Below are positions 1 through 8,724 of a DNA stretch of 64,000 bases, piece by piece; the stretch's first letter is position 1, and each line of letters opens with the position of its first letter. A program made the translations under genes and the position numbers. The notes under the pieces are model-generated. The model had not been told where the DNA came from. It was given only the letters and a program-made list of their open reading frames with translations, and did no database searches. The DNA is from Methanolinea mesophila (lineage in GTDB: Archaea; Halobacteriota; Methanomicrobia; Methanomicrobiales; Methanospirillaceae), in NCBI RefSeq assembly GCF_017873855.1, contig NZ_JAGGKR010000001.1:2299529-2363528 (forward strand), in the 5' to 3' direction.

Positions 1-214
1 TACCGGGGGACCGGGATGGCGGCGACCACTGCGAACATCTCCGATATATCGTCAGTTATCCGGGAGCGAGGAAGTCGTTGACCGCCGGTCCGGATGAGGA
101 TAACCGGCAGATTCAGGGATCGACCTTCAGAAATCAATGATATAACTCATATCCTCTATATCCGGTGAGAACAGCTCCACAAACATATTCCCTCCCCGGG
201 TCCCAGATTGAGCT
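1..214. other. left-edge non-coding stretch
   Basis: I can support no gene here. All three plus-strand frames entering from the left edge meet stops within about 180 bases. A/T-rich stretches near 138-161 could hold the promoter of the exported-protein gene that starts at 215. A minus-strand gene starting near 38 and leaving the window cannot be excluded but has only about a dozen visible codons. Confidence 0.4.
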
Positions 215-1006
215 ATGAAAAAAGTAGGTCTGGCAGTAATCCTTCTTATCCTCCTTGTTGCGGGAGCACAGGCGTACCTGGTCACCATCGATGCCCCCGT
301 AACGGTTCAGGCCGGCGCCCCGCTCGTGGTGACGGGCACTACCACGTTCCCGGTCGGCACCCTCATCGATATCGTAATCTACCCCACGGAGTTTGCGGTT
401 CCCTCCGAGATCGCCAGGAAGACCGTCGTCGTGGACGAGACGAAATCGTTCATGGTCACGTTCCCCACCACCGACCTCCAGGCCGGCCAGTACAAGGTCG
501 AGGCCCAGCTCGCCCCTGACCTCACCAGCAGCCTGGGAAGCGGGTCGGTCCTTTGGAAACTTGTGCAGGTCGTGGACCGGTCGAAGGAGATCGTGCTGAC
601 TGTCCCGAAAGACCAGGACCTTCACAATGCCCTGATGATCGAGGGGCACCTGGTCGATTCGGGCGTTACGACGCTCACGCTCGATGTCACCGGACCGAAG
701 GACTTTGCCATCCCTCCGGTGAACATCAGGACCACCACTCAGATGGGCCAGAAGGACGGGTATTTCTCGACAAAGATCAACGTGTCCGACCCGGGAAATT
801 ACTATGTCTCCTTCTACGACCCCAAAGGCTTCATGGCGACGATCAAGTTCTCGGTCTTTGAACCGCAAATGACCACTCCGTCAACCGAAGCGACGACGGT
901 TGCACCGGAAACGAGCGCCGGTACCACCAGCATCCCTCTCGGCGGGCTGGTCGCCCTGGCAGCGATCGGTGCGGCGTGTGCGGTGTTCCTGGTAAAGAGA
1001 CGATAA
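215..1006 (+). CDS. exported, C-terminally anchored surface protein
   Basis: 263 residues. The N-terminus is a clear Sec signal (MKK, a hydrophobic run to about residue 20, then AQA). The body is beta-rich with no recognised catalytic motif. Residues about 215-235 form a Thr/Ser/Pro/Glu-rich linker typical of glycosylated archaeal cell-wall spacers. A single hydrophobic segment at about 240-258 is followed by KRR. This is the architecture of an archaeal S-layer-associated protein held by a C-terminal membrane helix or archaeosortase-type tail, although I see no perfect PGF motif. It stands alone; the next gene is 370 bases away on the other strand. Function unknown. Confidence 0.8.
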   Translation: MKKVGLAVILLILLVAGAQAYLVTIDAPVTVQAGAPLVVTGTTTFPVGTLIDIVIYPTEFAVPSEIARKTVVVDETKSFMVTFPTTDLQAGQYKVEAQLAPDLTSSLGSGSVLWKLVQVVDRSKEIVLTVPKDQDLHNALMIEGHLVDSGVTTLTLDVTGPKDFAIPPVNIRTTTQMGQKDGYFSTKINVSDPGNYYVSFYDPKGFMATIKFSVFEPQMTTPSTEATTVAPETSAGTTSIPLGGLVALAAIGAACAVFLVKRR

Positions 1007-1373
1007 ATAGAGAAACACTCCACTTTTTGTCCGGTCCATTTGGATTTGTTTCGTCCGGTCCGGTGATGCGGGGCTTACGCCGGACCTCTTCGGGAAGACC
1101 CTCTGCCGGGATTGATAAAAACAAATTTTCCGCCTGAATGAAATCCTTTTTCCGTCTTTCTCCGGAATATTATATAAAATAATTTTCCGGGTCGGGAATT
1201 GCCAGATGGATCAGACTTTCCGTCTATGAATGTCCCGGGCTCTGCACCGCTGCCACGGCGCCATAACAGGATATGCCCGATTTGTCGTATTTCCCCCCCG
1301 GTCCGGTCCCGTGCAGGCTAAATAAACAACGTAGTACTCCGGAAAAGTAAAAAAATGGGTTTGAAGAGGGCGG
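1007..1373. other. intergenic region between convergent genes
   Basis: About 370 bases without a convincing gene. A T5 run at 1023-1027 follows the exported-protein gene. A T7 tract on the minus strand (A run at 1348-1354) lies just beyond the stop of the winged-helix gene and may terminate it. An A/T-rich stretch near 1167-1181 resembles an archaeal TATA element, but only a few codons follow it, so I do not call a gene. The octamer TCCGGTCC recurs near 1030, 1050 and 1300. Confidence 0.4.
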
Positions 1374-2000
1374 TTATTTATTCTTCCGCCATAGGTACGC
1401 TTCGTAGACCGCCAGCATCAGGATAACCAGGCATCCTCCGAGGAAGAAGGCGAGGACCGGGTCGAACGACGGGGCCGGCGGTGCGAACGCTCTTTGGGCG
1501 ACCTCGGAGGTGGGGGCGGGGGCGGACATGATCCCGACGGACTTTTGCTCCTGCACGAAGCTCCCGTCATTCACCCCGCCACCCCCGCCGGTGGGTCCCG
1601 AGACCGCGGGGCCGAGCAGGGGGAGGTAGAAAAACCCCGCGAGGGATATCAGCGCCACGATCGCGAACAGGGACGCATATTTGAGGAGGAGCGACCGGAT
1701 ATTCTGCATTTTCGGTGCGACGATGAGGAGCTGGTCCCGCAGTGCATAGACCTTGATCTCCCTCCCCTTGATGCTGTACTTGGTCTCCACTACCTCCACA
1801 AGTCCTGCATCGAGCAGGTTTTCCAGGTGGTATTTCACCGTGCTCATGGGGAGGTCGAGGGACCCGGTAATATCGGTGGCGGTCTGGTGCCCGTCCCCGA
1901 GCAGGTGAAGGATATCGTTCGCGGTGCTGCTCGAGATGGCCTTCGCGATCTTCTGGGCCCGGGAGTCGCCGGGCGACAGGATGATGACTTCTTCACTCAT
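1374..2000 (-). CDS. membrane-anchored winged-helix transcription regulator
   Basis: 208 residues. Residues about 20-85 form an ArsR-like winged helix with a recognition-helix signature (LPMSTVKYHLENLL) and a wing with KGREIKVY. Two membrane spans follow, at about 105-130 and 180-203, separated by a Gly/Ala/Pro-rich loop, and a short basic tail (WRKNK) ends the protein. The DNA-binding domain would therefore be cytoplasmic and tethered to the membrane. The start ATG overlaps the alaS stop as ATGA, so the two genes are probably translationally coupled. The ligand and targets are not visible. A one-component membrane regulator is an inference from the architecture. Confidence 0.85.
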   Translation of the reverse strand: MSEEVIILSPGDSRAQKIAKAISSSTANDILHLLGDGHQTATDITGSLDLPMSTVKYHLENLLDAGLVEVVETKYSIKGREIKVYALRDQLLIVAPKMQNIRSLLLKYASLFAIVALISLAGFFYLPLLGPAVSGPTGGGGGVNDGSFVQEQKSVGIMSAPAPTSEVAQRAFAPPAPSFDPVLAFFLGGCLVILMLAVYEAYLWRKNK

Positions 2001-4735
2001 TGCAACGCTGCCAGGATCCTGTCCCTGCCGACCCTGATGGCCAGGTCGACCTTGTCGATCTCGGGCCCCCCTCCCTGGGCCATGGTCTTCGATCCCCCGC
2101 CTTTACCCCCGAGCAACCCGCAGACCTGGCCGATGACTTCCCCCGCATCGACGTTCTCGGTCCCGGACATGAGCACCACGTGGGCCCTTTCGGAACCTCC
2201 GGCGAGGAGGGCGACCCCGCCCTGTCCGGAGACCGATGCTGCCAGCGCCGCCATGTCACGCGGGGGGAGATCGATGCGTTTCACGACCACCGGGACACCG
2301 TTGATCATCTCGGGCTCGATAGTCTTCACTTCGAGGTCGACCACCTGCTGGGAAAGCCGCTCGATCTTTTTCTTCTGGTCCTTCCACTCGGTGAAGAACC
2401 GGGCCACCGTCGGGGGAAGGTTCTCCTGCTGGACAGAAAGGATCTCGGCGGACTCGGCGACGATCTTCTCCAGCGAGTGGCTGTACTCCAGGGCGGCAAT
2501 CCCGGCCGCAAACTCAAGCCGCTCGATTCCGTCCTGGATATGCTCCACCCGGATGATCTTGATCAGCCCGATCTCCCCGGTCATCCGGCAGTGGGTGCCG
2601 GCACAGGCCTCGACGTCCCCGCCGACCTGCACGACCCGGATCTCCCTCCCCGGGGGGACGCCTCCCTGATAAAGGGCGAATCCGTAGGTCTGCTCGGCCT
2701 TCACTCTGTCCTCGAAACTCACGTCCACGGGCTGGTCGGCCATGACCATCCGGTTTGCGTCGATCTCGATCCGGTGGAGTTCTTCGGGAGTGATATGCTT
2801 GTAATGCCGGATATCCAGGCGCGAACTTTCAGGCCCCTTCTGTGCCCCCGCCTGGTGGATGTGTGCCCCGAGCACGTCCTTGCTCGCCTTGAGAAGGAGG
2901 TGGGTGGCCGTGTGGTGCCGCATCAGGGACCACCGCCGCTCTTCGTCGACGATCCCCTTGACCCGGTCACCGCGCCGGAGCACGCCGCCGGTGATATGGT
3001 GGAGTATCACCTCGCCGATCTTCTGCACGTCGTCGACCCTCACCATGTTCTCGGCCCCGATGAGCATCCCGGTGTCTGCAGGCTGTCCTCCGCCCTCGGG
3101 ATAGTAGAGCGTCTGGTCGAGAACCACGTAGCTCTCGAAGGCGTCGATCACCATCGCGTCGAATTCCATGTCGCAGGTCTGCTCGTAGTAGAGCCTCCTT
3201 GTGACCGGGAGGCCCGCGATCCGTTCGCGGAATTTTGCGAAGGGGTCTTCAACCTCTTCCCGGCCGCTCTCCGAGTGCATGTCGGCGATGAGGGAATAGA
3301 AATTGTCCGGGAGTTCCACCACCGCGCCCTCCGCCACCGCGACCTCCTTGATGATCTCGGGAGGGATCCCATGGGAGTCATAGAGGGTGATCACCTCGCG
3401 GAGCGGCACCCTTTCGCTTTTGCTCTTGTAGTTCCGGGCGATCTTCTGGACGATCTTCGTCCCGCGGGCCATGGTCTGGTTATATTTCTCCACCTCCCGC
3501 TCGATGATCTCTCTCATGATCACCACGTCCTGCTCGAACGACCCGGTACCGATGATCCGCATCTGCTCTTCGACCAGGTCTGCAAGAGGCTCCTGAACTT
3601 TGAGGTCGTTCATCATGCGAAGCGTCCGGCGAAGTACGAGCCTGGCCAGGTATCCTTCACGCACATTCGAGGGGACGATGAGGTCCCCGAGCATATAGGC
3701 CAGACACCGGGAATGGTCGACTACCGAGTAGACCTTCTCGATGGGGGTGATCATCCGGTCGAGTTTCTCGATCGGGACGTCGATCGCGGTGGCGACCTTC
3801 TTCCGGAGCTGGTAGAGGTTCGTTCCGGATATGTCCATAACCCCGGCGAACTTGGCCGAGAGCGCGAGAATCTTGGTGTACTCGACATTGTCGAGCATGT
3901 GCTCCATACCTGCGGATTCCATGACCCGCGAGACCATCTCCGGAAAGACCGCATCGTAGATGGTAGGGGATCCTTTCGATGCCCATACGAACCGTTCGAG
4001 CCCGTACCCGGTATCCACGATGTAGTTGCTCATGGGATAGTAGGTCTCTCCGTTGAGGTCGACCCCCGGTTTCTGGGTTTTTTTCCGGCCGAGGTTCATG
4101 AACACGAGCGTGGCGACCTCGAGCCCCCCGATCAGCACTTCCAGGCTCGGTCCCGCGTTTCCTCCTCCGATCCAGGGGTGTTCCTTATAGGTTACCTTGT
4201 CGAGATCACCCCCAATCGAGGCGATGAACTGTTCACAGAGCTCGACGGTGCGGTCTTTCCAGTAGATCTCCTCAAGGTCCGAGTTGAAGGCGTGGTGGGC
4301 CATCATCTCGAAAAGGGTGAGATGCCGCCCCGATCGTCCGACAGAATCGAGGTCGTTCAACCTGATGCAGGGTTGGGAGATCGTCAGCGGGTTCGCCGGC
4401 GGGGGGACGATGCCGCCGGTTACATAAGGCTGGAAGTCGGCAATCGAAGCAATGGTGAGATAGATGTCGTCCCTCCAGCGGGCGACGACAGGATAGCGTT
4501 CAATCCTCGTATGGCCGTTTCGTTCGAAGAACGAGAGGAACGCCTCCCGCATCTCGTCCACGGAATGGCGGCGGAACACGGGATTCCCGATAAAATTATA
4601 GGTCTCGCAGGGCGCGTCGCCGCAGATCTCCTGGTCCGGGTTCCGGGTCCAGAATGCAGCCCCGCATTTCCTGCACTGTTTCCGTATCAGGCCTTGTGTC
4701 TGAAAATATTCCAGCCGATATTCATCTTCCAGCAT
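1997..4735 (-). CDS. alaS: alanine--tRNA ligase, archaeal type
   Basis: 912 residues. It charges tRNA-Ala with alanine in the cytoplasm. The N-terminus has the archaeal extension with a zinc-like cluster (CRKCGAAFW). It is followed by the class II catalytic domain and the tRNA-recognition region. The editing domain shows HTATH near residue 605 and CAGTH near 710, the zinc ligands that hydrolyse Ser/Gly-tRNA-Ala. The C-terminal coiled coil and DHHA1-type domain are intact (GGKGGGS near 890). Length is normal for archaeal AlaRS. The gene overlaps the downstream membrane-bound regulator by 4 bases. Confidence 0.97.
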   Translation of the reverse strand: MLEDEYRLEYFQTQGLIRKQCRKCGAAFWTRNPDQEICGDAPCETYNFIGNPVFRRHSVDEMREAFLSFFERNGHTRIERYPVVARWRDDIYLTIASIADFQPYVTGGIVPPPANPLTISQPCIRLNDLDSVGRSGRHLTLFEMMAHHAFNSDLEEIYWKDRTVELCEQFIASIGGDLDKVTYKEHPWIGGGNAGPSLEVLIGGLEVATLVFMNLGRKKTQKPGVDLNGETYYPMSNYIVDTGYGLERFVWASKGSPTIYDAVFPEMVSRVMESAGMEHMLDNVEYTKILALSAKFAGVMDISGTNLYQLRKKVATAIDVPIEKLDRMITPIEKVYSVVDHSRCLAYMLGDLIVPSNVREGYLARLVLRRTLRMMNDLKVQEPLADLVEEQMRIIGTGSFEQDVVIMREIIEREVEKYNQTMARGTKIVQKIARNYKSKSERVPLREVITLYDSHGIPPEIIKEVAVAEGAVVELPDNFYSLIADMHSESGREEVEDPFAKFRERIAGLPVTRRLYYEQTCDMEFDAMVIDAFESYVVLDQTLYYPEGGGQPADTGMLIGAENMVRVDDVQKIGEVILHHITGGVLRRGDRVKGIVDEERRWSLMRHHTATHLLLKASKDVLGAHIHQAGAQKGPESSRLDIRHYKHITPEELHRIEIDANRMVMADQPVDVSFEDRVKAEQTYGFALYQGGVPPGREIRVVQVGGDVEACAGTHCRMTGEIGLIKIIRVEHIQDGIERLEFAAGIAALEYSHSLEKIVAESAEILSVQQENLPPTVARFFTEWKDQKKKIERLSQQVVDLEVKTIEPEMINGVPVVVKRIDLPPRDMAALAASVSGQGGVALLAGGSERAHVVLMSGTENVDAGEVIGQVCGLLGGKGGGSKTMAQGGGPEIDKVDLAIRVGRDRILAALQ

Positions 4736-4789
4736 CTTGAACCACGTGATACCAGATTATTCGGTTTCGGAACGATAAAAGACTGTTTA

Positions 4790-5125
4790 TCAGGGGTGTT
4801 TGCCCCCCGTCCATCGTTCCTGGTACCACCGTTGTACCGGGACGTCACGGCCGGTGCAGCAGGCGATCATGACCGCAAGAATATGCCAGCAGGTCCCCCC
4901 GCGGAAAACGAAGTCGCGGCAGGTGCAGAACTCCTCGTCCACGATGTATTCCCCCGATCCCCCCTCGACCACGTAAAAATCCAGGTACCGGAGGACTCTT
5001 CCCTCATTCACCGCATCGATCGCCTTCCTTCCGCGGCTCTTCCAGACATCAAGGATCTTTTCCTCCAGTGCAGGCGTGAGAGATTTTTCCCTGCAGATGG
5101 TCTCAACTAGTTCCCGGAAGTCCAT
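4790..5125 (-). CDS. SWIM zinc-finger protein
   Basis: 111 residues from the ATG at 5125; an in-frame GTG at 5161 would add 12 residues inside nif3. The C-terminal half has the SWIM ligand pattern CTC, about ten residues, then CWH (CTCRDFVFRGGTCWH), a zinc fold that binds DNA or protein. The N-terminal half is helical and charged. The start lies inside the end of nif3 (19-base overlap), so the two genes are co-transcribed. SWIM domains occur in bacterial SNF2 helicases and in archaeal stand-alone proteins; no partner helicase is present here. The exact role is unknown. Confidence 0.85.
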   Translation of the reverse strand: MDFRELVETICREKSLTPALEEKILDVWKSRGRKAIDAVNEGRVLRYLDFYVVEGGSGEYIVDEEFCTCRDFVFRGGTCWHILAVMIACCTGRDVPVQRWYQERWTGGKHP

Positions 5126-5823
5126 AGCGAGAGAGCGGGAGGGTCGTCGATATAGTTCCACCCGAACCTGCGGGCGAGTTCCCGCATGGCCGGTGCTTCC
5201 AGCGAGTAATGGGTCGCCTCGATGAGGGGGATCGGGGCGGCACGGGCCACCGAATGCTTCAGTTCGGCAGAGAGGAAGGCATCCGCGCCCTGTTCGTATG
5301 CTTCCCGTATCAGGAGTGGGTCAAACCCGCTCCCCCCGACGACCGCCAGGCGGGACACTGTCTCAAGCTCGCCCCACACCCGGAGCGGCACCCCGAGCAG
5401 ACCGGAGATTTCGGAGATCGATAGAGGACAATCCCCCACCAGGCCCAGGCTGAGTGGAATGATATCCGAAAGCCGGAGCATCTCCGCCAGCACGTCGTTC
5501 ACCCCCCCGGGGGCGTGGTCGAAGTTCGTGTGCAGGACGTACACATTCATTCCTGATCTGAGCACCCCCCGTAGAAACGCCGCGAGATCGCCGTCTATCT
5601 TCGTTACCGGGGCCCAGATGGGAGTGTGATGGACCACAAGCATGTCCGTACCGTCAAGAAGCGCCTTCTCCACCACCCGCGGGCTCGCATCCAGCGCACA
5701 ATATATCGATCCGGTCTCTTCCCTGCCCTCCACAACCAGCCCGATCCTGCCCGCATCGAACTCTTCCGCAAGCTCGGGAGGGGCTAAGGCCTCCAGATGC
5801 CGGATTACGGCCTCCCTTTCCAT
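5107..5823 (-). CDS. Nif3-like dinuclear metal centre protein
   Basis: 238 residues, the compact form of the Nif3/YbgI family. Metal-binding signatures are visible: VVHHTPIW near residue 62, HTNFDHAPGGVND near 98, and ATHYSLEAPAM near 207, giving the His/Asp/Glu set that holds two metal ions inside a toroidal hexamer. Members have been linked to GTP cyclohydrolase-like or general metal-dependent hydrolase activity, but the physiological substrate is unsettled. It is the first gene of a two-gene unit with the SWIM protein. Confidence 0.9.
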   Translation of the reverse strand: MEREAVIRHLEALAPPELAEEFDAGRIGLVVEGREETGSIYCALDASPRVVEKALLDGTDMLVVHHTPIWAPVTKIDGDLAAFLRGVLRSGMNVYVLHTNFDHAPGGVNDVLAEMLRLSDIIPLSLGLVGDCPLSISEISGLLGVPLRVWGELETVSRLAVVGGSGFDPLLIREAYEQGADAFLSAELKHSVARAAPIPLIEATHYSLEAPAMRELARRFGWNYIDDPPALSLWTSGN

Positions 5824-5885
5824 GGAAGGATATGTGGTGCGGTGAGGTAAAAGAGCACTTATTACTGCAAGTAATAAACACTACC

Positions 5886-5895
5886 TATAAATATT
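5886..5895 (+). promoter_or_regulatory. TATA box of a probable leaderless transcript
   Basis: TATAAATATT lies 22-31 bases before the ATG at 5917, the distance expected when transcription starts at or next to the start codon. No Shine-Dalgarno sequence precedes this ATG. The neighbouring DNA is strongly A/T-rich in an otherwise GC-rich region. Confidence 0.65.
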
Positions 5896-5916
5896 CATAT
5901 AAAAATATACCATGGT

Positions 5917-7425
5917 ATGGACAAGTCCATCGATCTGATCAATCAGAGGATCAGGGACGGGAATGCGCGGGTGGTGACCGCAGAAGAGATGCCTGCCCTT
6001 GTATCCGAACTGGGGGAGGAGGGGGCGCTTGCCGAGGTTGACGTGGTGACGACAGGGACCTTCGGCGCGATGTGCTCCTCGGGGACCTTCCTCAACTTCG
6101 GGCATGCGGATCCACCCATCAGGATGGAGAGAGTCTGGCTCAACGACGTGGAGGCATATGCGGGGCTCGCCGCGGTGGACGCCTATATCGGGGCAACCCA
6201 GGAGTCAACCACCCGGGAGGACCAGTACGGCGGGGCTCACGTTATCGAGGATTTTATCGCCGGAAAGTCCGTTGAGCTCAGGGCGATCTCCCGCGGAACC
6301 GATTGTTATCCGCGAAGGACCATAAATACCGAGCTGCGCCTGGAGAACCTCAACCAGGCGATCATGGTGAACCCACGGAATGCATACCAGCGGTATAACG
6401 CGGCGTCGAACAGCACCGATCGTACCATGTTCACCTACATGGGAATGCTTCTCCCAAACCACGGAAACGTGACCTACTCGGGAGCGGGACTTCTGAACCC
6501 CATCTCGAACGACCCGGGGTTCCGGCTGATCGGGAGTGGCGTCCCTGTCTTCCTCGGCGGGGGTAAGGGGATGGTGGTCGGAGAAGGGACCCAGCACTCC
6601 CCGGGGTCAGGGTTCGGGACGCTGATGGTGACCTGTGACGTTAAGGAGATGTCTTCCGATTACCTCAGGGCGGCGACTATGCACGGCTACGGGGTAACGC
6701 TCTACGTAGGGCTTGGCATCCCCCTCCCGGTCCTTGATATCGAGACGGTGAGGAACTGCGCGGTCAGGGACGAGGACATCGCCGTGGACATTGTCGATTA
6801 CGGTATTCCTGCCAGGGATCGCCCGTCGTTCCGCAAGGTCACCTATGCGGAGTTAAAAAGCGGATTCGTCGAGATCGCGGGCGAAGAGGTGCGGACCTCA
6901 TCGCTCTCAAGTTATCGCAAGGCGAAGGAGGTCGCAACGGAGCTCAAGAGTTGGATCGAGAAGGGATCGATGGAGCTGGCGCTTCCAACCCGCAAAATCT
7001 CCTCGCAGAAGAAGGCCATGCCCATGAAAGAGACGGTGCATGCTCCGAGGGTACTTGATATCATGGACACACGGGTGATCTCCATCGGGGAACACGACGA
7101 GATCCGGACCGCGGCCATGAGGCTCCTGAAAGGTGAGACGAACCATCTCCCGGTGATCGATCAGGCCGGGGTGCTCGTCGGGATAGTGACTACGTACGAT
7201 ATCTCGAAGGCGGTCGTGAACCCGTCCAAGGGGAGTCTTGTGCGGGATATCATGAGGACGAAGGTCATCACTACCACCCCGGAGGAGCCTGTCGATGTTG
7301 CGATCCAGAAGCTGGAGAAGAACAATATCAGCGCCCTTCCCGTGGTGGACAAGGGACATCACGTCCTGGGGATGCTCACCGCGATGGACCTCTCGAAGCT
7401 TTTCGGGGGGAGGTGGCTGAAATGA
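5917..7425 (+). CDS. L-aspartate semialdehyde sulfurtransferase (DUF39/HcyBio with CBS pair)
   Basis: 502 residues. The first 370 or so form the homocysteine-biosynthesis (DUF39) domain, which in Methanosarcina (MA1821) is required with its ferredoxin partner to turn aspartate semialdehyde plus a sulfide source into homocysteine, the methionine precursor. Two conserved cysteines are present: Cys53 (MCSSGTF) and Cys130 (GTDCYP). The C-terminus, about 380-500, is a CBS pair, presumably an adenosyl-ligand sensor. The start codon at 5917 follows a TATA box at leaderless spacing. The stop overlaps the ferredoxin gene as ATGA. Pathway assignment is by family knowledge. Confidence 0.93.
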   Translation: MDKSIDLINQRIRDGNARVVTAEEMPALVSELGEEGALAEVDVVTTGTFGAMCSSGTFLNFGHADPPIRMERVWLNDVEAYAGLAAVDAYIGATQESTTREDQYGGAHVIEDFIAGKSVELRAISRGTDCYPRRTINTELRLENLNQAIMVNPRNAYQRYNAASNSTDRTMFTYMGMLLPNHGNVTYSGAGLLNPISNDPGFRLIGSGVPVFLGGGKGMVVGEGTQHSPGSGFGTLMVTCDVKEMSSDYLRAATMHGYGVTLYVGLGIPLPVLDIETVRNCAVRDEDIAVDIVDYGIPARDRPSFRKVTYAELKSGFVEIAGEEVRTSSLSSYRKAKEVATELKSWIEKGSMELALPTRKISSQKKAMPMKETVHAPRVLDIMDTRVISIGEHDEIRTAAMRLLKGETNHLPVIDQAGVLVGIVTTYDISKAVVNPSKGSLVRDIMRTKVITTTPEEPVDVAIQKLEKNNISALPVVDKGHHVLGMLTAMDLSKLFGGRWLK

Positions 7426-7814
7426 AGCTCATCGTGACATTCTCCCGGAAAGCGGGGAAAAAACCGATCATCGCCCAGGTGGTGAAGGAGACAGGGGTCC
7501 TGATCAATGTCGAACGCGCCCAGATCGATTCGTCAGAGGGAGAGGCCTTAATCGACATACCTGACGAGAGCTGCGAACTGATCAGGCAGAGACTCGAGGC
7601 GCTTGGTGCATCGGTGCGAATCCTGGAGGACCAGATCGAGTTGAACGAGCAGGAATGCGTTGACTGCGGGGCGTGCATCAGCATATGCCCGCAGGAAGTA
7701 TTCTCATTCGGGGAGGACTGGAAACTCCGGGTTGAGGCAAAGCGCTGTGTCCTCTGCGGCCGGTGTATCGAGATCTGCCCCCATCATGCGCTCTCCCGTA
7801 AATCCGAAGGGTGA
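7422..7814 (+). CDS. NIL domain / 2x[4Fe-4S] ferredoxin, sulfurtransferase partner
   Basis: 130 residues from the ATG at 7422, preceded by GGGGGGAGG; a GTG at 7413 is in frame but sits within that ribosome-binding site. Residues 1-75 form a NIL domain (ACT-like fold). Residues 80-125 carry two CxxCxxCxxxCP clusters (CVDCGACISICP and CVLCGRCIEICP). It matches the MA1822-type partner that supplies electrons or sulfur to the DUF39 enzyme in homocysteine synthesis. The overlap with the preceding gene indicates coupled translation. Confidence 0.93.
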   Translation: MKLIVTFSRKAGKKPIIAQVVKETGVLINVERAQIDSSEGEALIDIPDESCELIRQRLEALGASVRILEDQIELNEQECVDCGACISICPQEVFSFGEDWKLRVEAKRCVLCGRCIEICPHHALSRKSEG

Positions 7815-7818
7815 CGAA

Positions 7819-7834
7819 GGAGATCCTCATCTCC
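7819..7834. terminator. small hairpin after the sulfurtransferase operon
   Basis: GGAGAT-CCTC-ATCTCC forms a 6-base-pair stem with a 4-base loop, 5 bases after the ferredoxin stop, followed by a short T4 run. This is consistent with transcript-end formation. It is weak by bacterial standards. Confidence 0.4.
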
Positions 7835-7968
7835 CTGATTTTCCCCTGATTCCGGGTCAATAACGGAACTATCCGGAATCTGCGGGGTATCGGGGATCCG
7901 GAACCTCACCCATGAGGGATAGGGTGGAGGGGATTGCAGGTAACCTTCCCGGTTTCCCTTCCTTTGAG

Positions 7969-8640
7969 TTAACAGGGCGTGAACAAGTCCTTTCGTTCCT
8001 TCCAGGTCTTTGTCGCGAGGTCATACTCTTTCCATAGCGCCCCGTTCCGGATCACGGCAATCCCGGAAACCTGCAGCTCTTCTGCGCCCGTATCACAGAT
8101 CCGTCCGGGCACCAGGGATCTTTGCAGGCACGCGGAATGCAGGACATGCTCTCTTATCCGGAACGCAAGCGGTGCAGGCAGATTGAATGCAAGAGTGATA
8201 TGGATCACTCTCTTATCCGGTTCCCGGTCGAGCCAGGTGCAGTCACCTGCATGCCGGAAAAGACAGACCGAGATCTCCCGGTATGCCGTTTTCATCTCTT
8301 CCGGGAGGATCACCTTCCAGACGACGGCCTTTCCCTTCCTCCCCTGGAGCTCGAGGAGCTCACCAAGGGAGTACGCGGTCTCATGGATATCTGCGGACGC
8401 GCCGGCAATGCAGTCGAGGATCTCCCGCTCAGTGTCAGGGTCTTCAAGGGTAAACGGTCCGAAAAGGGTGATATGGGGCATCCTCATGTCAGAGGGAGAG
8501 AGGAAGAAGGTGGTCGCCAGATCGTGCATAAGTCCGGCGATGCAGGGGTGAAGAACCCTGACAAGGATGAGATACCGGACCTCCGGGGAGCGCCGGGAGA
8601 GGAGTCTCCTCCCCACCCTCCGCACCCATCCGACTGCCAT
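7969..8640 (-). CDS. 2H phosphoesterase superfamily protein (2'-5' RNA ligase-like)
   Basis: 223 residues. Two HxTx motifs, HITLFGPF near residue 56 and HITLAF near 147, are the paired catalytic signature of the 2H superfamily, which opens or forms 2'-5' or 2',3'-cyclic phosphodiesters. It differs in sequence and spacing from the canonical ThpR encoded at 28174-28713. The basic N-terminal 18 residues may be overextended, but no later start keeps the first beta strand (YLILVRV). It is divergent from the UPF0280 gene. The substrate is unknown: RNA ends, ADP-ribose 1'',2''-cyclic phosphate or cyclic oligonucleotides are all possible. Confidence 0.8.
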   Translation of the reverse strand: MAVGWVRRVGRRLLSRRSPEVRYLILVRVLHPCIAGLMHDLATTFFLSPSDMRMPHITLFGPFTLEDPDTEREILDCIAGASADIHETAYSLGELLELQGRKGKAVVWKVILPEEMKTAYREISVCLFRHAGDCTWLDREPDKRVIHITLAFNLPAPLAFRIREHVLHSACLQRSLVPGRICDTGAEELQVSGIAVIRNGALWKEYDLATKTWKERKDLFTPC

Positions 8641-8724
8641 ACTAACTGCCTCGCGCTCCCGGGCAAAAAAGGTTTATTGAGCTGGTTTATTCTGGTACAT
8701 TCACCACACTGTTCTTCCGGGAGC

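Noticed and set aside
134-868. Minus-strand open frame opposite the first exported protein
   Set aside because: The plus-strand frame has a signal peptide, linker and membrane anchor; the antisense is Arg/Gly/Asp-rich with no domain.
2000-5110. A 1036-codon open frame on the plus strand opposite alaS
   Set aside because: It is the antisense of a certain alaS gene and of its neighbour; it is His/Asp/Leu-rich without any domain, an effect of codon bias in GC-rich DNA.
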